Source: Begonia masoniana (lineage: Eukaryota > Streptophyta > Magnoliopsida > Cucurbitales > Begoniaceae). Taken from it: a DNA stretch of 64,000 nt. The position numbers and the translations under genes are program-made. The notes beneath the pieces are model-generated. The model made no database searches. It was not told where the DNA came from and was given only the letters and a program-made list of their open reading frames with translations. The stretch lies in NCBI GenBank assembly GCA_022432975.1, contig CM039512.1, forward strand, positions 2,094,519 through 2,158,518. The letters run 5' to 3'. Shown here one piece after another: positions 62,963 through 64,000 of this stretch. Positions within the stretch are counted from its first letter, which is position 1, and each line of letters opens with the position of its first letter.

Positions 62963-63639
62963 TCGTTATCAAAAATCAATGCCTAAAAATCAGATATTTA
63001 CAGATCAATTTTCTTAACCAATCAACTTCGTAGATTAATCAGAAATTTCAATCAAAGGTACTCTCCAACAAATTTTCTGCCAAAAATTAAAAACTGTTCA
63101 AAAATAGAACTGGGCAGTGGTTGAACGCAGTTCCTAATTTCTATCCGGCGGTGATAGTGGCTGATCTCCATTAGCGCTTCTTTCTGTCGGACGGTGGTGT
63201 GGTGTGCGAGCTCTGAAACGGCGGTCTAGGGCTTCTTCAGATGACAATGGCAGCTTCTGGCGTGAGCGGAGCGCGGCGTGAGCGGAGCGCGGCATGCAAG
63301 AACAGAGTGTCTTCGGCGATCTGTCGGACGACGGGTGGGTGACAGCGCGGTTCTGGTGCGTGCGGTGATGGCGAAACGGCGGTTTCTTTCTTCGGGCGGC
63401 AGTCGACGGCGTCGATCGGCCTCTGTTCGTCACTGTTCTTCGCTGATGAAAAAGAACCAGAGTTTTTCTTTCTCTGTTCTTCGCAGCAAGAACAGTAGAA
63501 AAGAAAATTTTTGTTTTTTTTTTTTTTTTCCTTTTCCTTCAAAATTGCAATTTCAATTTTCAAAATTGCAAACTTGAAAATTCCTTCGATACTTTCTAAA
63601 AAATCCAAATCTGATTTTTCGAGAAGCTCTGATACCAGT
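62963..63639 (-). other. Untranslated leader between copia LTR and gag
   Basis: About 670 bp without a coherent coding frame. It includes a tandem GTGAGCGGAGCGCGGC duplication (about 63260-63293) and a T-run of about 19 bases (63513-63530). Its higher GC content differs from the rest of the element and may be captured sequence. Confidence 0.55.
63626..63637 (-). other. Primer-binding site of the copia element
   Basis: TGGTATCAGAGC on the minus strand, two bases inside the 5' LTR boundary; complementary to initiator tRNA-Met. Confidence 0.92.
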
Positions 63640-63947
63640 TGTTAGGATTAGACGCCCTAATCCACCTGTAACGAACGATCGATAATACGAAAAAAAAACA
63701 ACACACAGATTTATAGTGGTTCACTCTCCTTGTGAGAACTGAGAGATACGTACACTGGCCGCTGACAGATTTCACTAAGATCAAAAATCGAGTTACAACA
63801 GTTTTGCCTCACACCCTCAGTTACTCTTTCTTATAACTCAATAACCTAAATACGTCTTTATATACTAGACGATTTAGGGTTACAGAATAACATGATACAT
63901 AATGACTAAAATACCTACAAATCTAAATTAGGTTCCATAACTCAACA
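63640..63947 (-). repeat. 5' LTR of the copia element
   Basis: 308 bp. On the minus strand it starts TGTTGAGTTATGGAACC and ends CCTAACA. It has a TATATAAAG box (complement near 63856-63864), the likely promoter. Confidence 0.92.
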
Positions 63948-64000
63948 GTTTGATAGTCAGTTTTTTTTTTCCGTTCGATGCAAAAAGTAGCACTTTTTCT

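Larger units (their letters stand above)
59873..63947 (-). mobile_element. Ty1/copia retrotransposon (TNT1-like), internally deleted
   Basis: Flanked by an exact 5-bp duplication GTTTG (59868-59872, 63948-63952). 5' LTR 63947-63640; primer-binding site TGGTATCAGAGC (63637-63626, tRNA-Met); gag from ATG 62963 (MAGDDSTRHGIEKFDGTDFA) with zinc knuckle NCGKQGHMKKDC; protease VLDSGASFYITA (about 62100); pre-integrase HCRLGHMSEK; integrase core with DNGDEYINADF and TPQENGIAERMNRTL (about 61330-61190); reverse transcriptase start (FSPVMKLKTIRTILGLV, MDVKTVFLHGDL; about 60350-60230). A deletion joins the reverse transcriptase at YVD straight to the 3' LTR (about 60000), so the rest of reverse transcriptase, RNase H and more than half of that LTR are gone. 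Many stops and some frameshifts; not functional. Confidence 0.95.

Overview
This is nuclear DNA of a flowering plant, most likely a eudicot. The evidence is AT-rich intergenic DNA, GT-AG introns, plant-only gene families (ROP-GAP with CRIB domain, two NAC factors, photosystem I subunit PsaO, AHL/PPC genes) and plant retroelements (Cassandra TRIMs, Ty1/copia, Ty3/gypsy, hAT). I cannot fix the family from sequence alone. There are no operons; each gene is its own transcription unit.

Layout. 0-8.5 kb: ROP GTPase-activating protein (minus, 5 coding exons), a secreted Ole e 1-like protein (plus), and a NAC090-type NAC gene (plus) with two in-frame stops before its tail. 8.7-14.6 kb: a mobile-element block with two foldback elements, a hAT element with a perfect 8-bp target duplication, and a 2.7-kb solo-LTR-like element holding a 38-bp minisatellite. 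16.3-21.4 kb: nicalin (minus, 14 exons; last junction one base out of phase). 22.0-23.7 kb: decayed Harbinger-type Myb/SANT gene. 24.0-33.2 kb: seven tandem ~1.3-kb copies of the PPC-domain end of an AHL gene, all damaged, the last split by a Cassandra solo LTR carrying a 5S RNA-like domain. 33.2-34.9 kb: RuvB-like 1 pseudogene. 37.8-38.8 kb: intronless F-box gene. 39.5-41.6 kb: a complete Cassandra element and a truncated one that runs into 934 T. 41.9-42.6 kb: psaO. 43.0-45.5 kb: identical 383-bp tandem repeats and about 1 kb of AAAATT repeat. 46.0-48.3 kb: At5g41620-type coiled-coil gene with two compensating indels. 48.9-49.2 kb: copia remnant. 49.9-56.1 kb: a nitrilase pseudogene (minus) broken by a Ty3/gypsy element, GA and A/G tracts and a segmental duplication. 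56.6-58.6 kb: membrane-tethered NAC gene, head-to-head with the nitrilase. 59.9-63.9 kb: TNT1-like copia element with perfect target duplication, internally deleted.

The genes do not form one pathway. The shared theme is local duplication and decay: the AHL array, the nitrilase/NAC segment and the 383-bp repeat. Four low-complexity tracts of about 0.7-1 kb, each seeded on a short native tract, together with single-base frame breaks in otherwise good genes (psaO, the coiled-coil gene, nicalin), suggest that part of 40-54.6 kb is affected by long-read assembly error as well as by real repeat growth.
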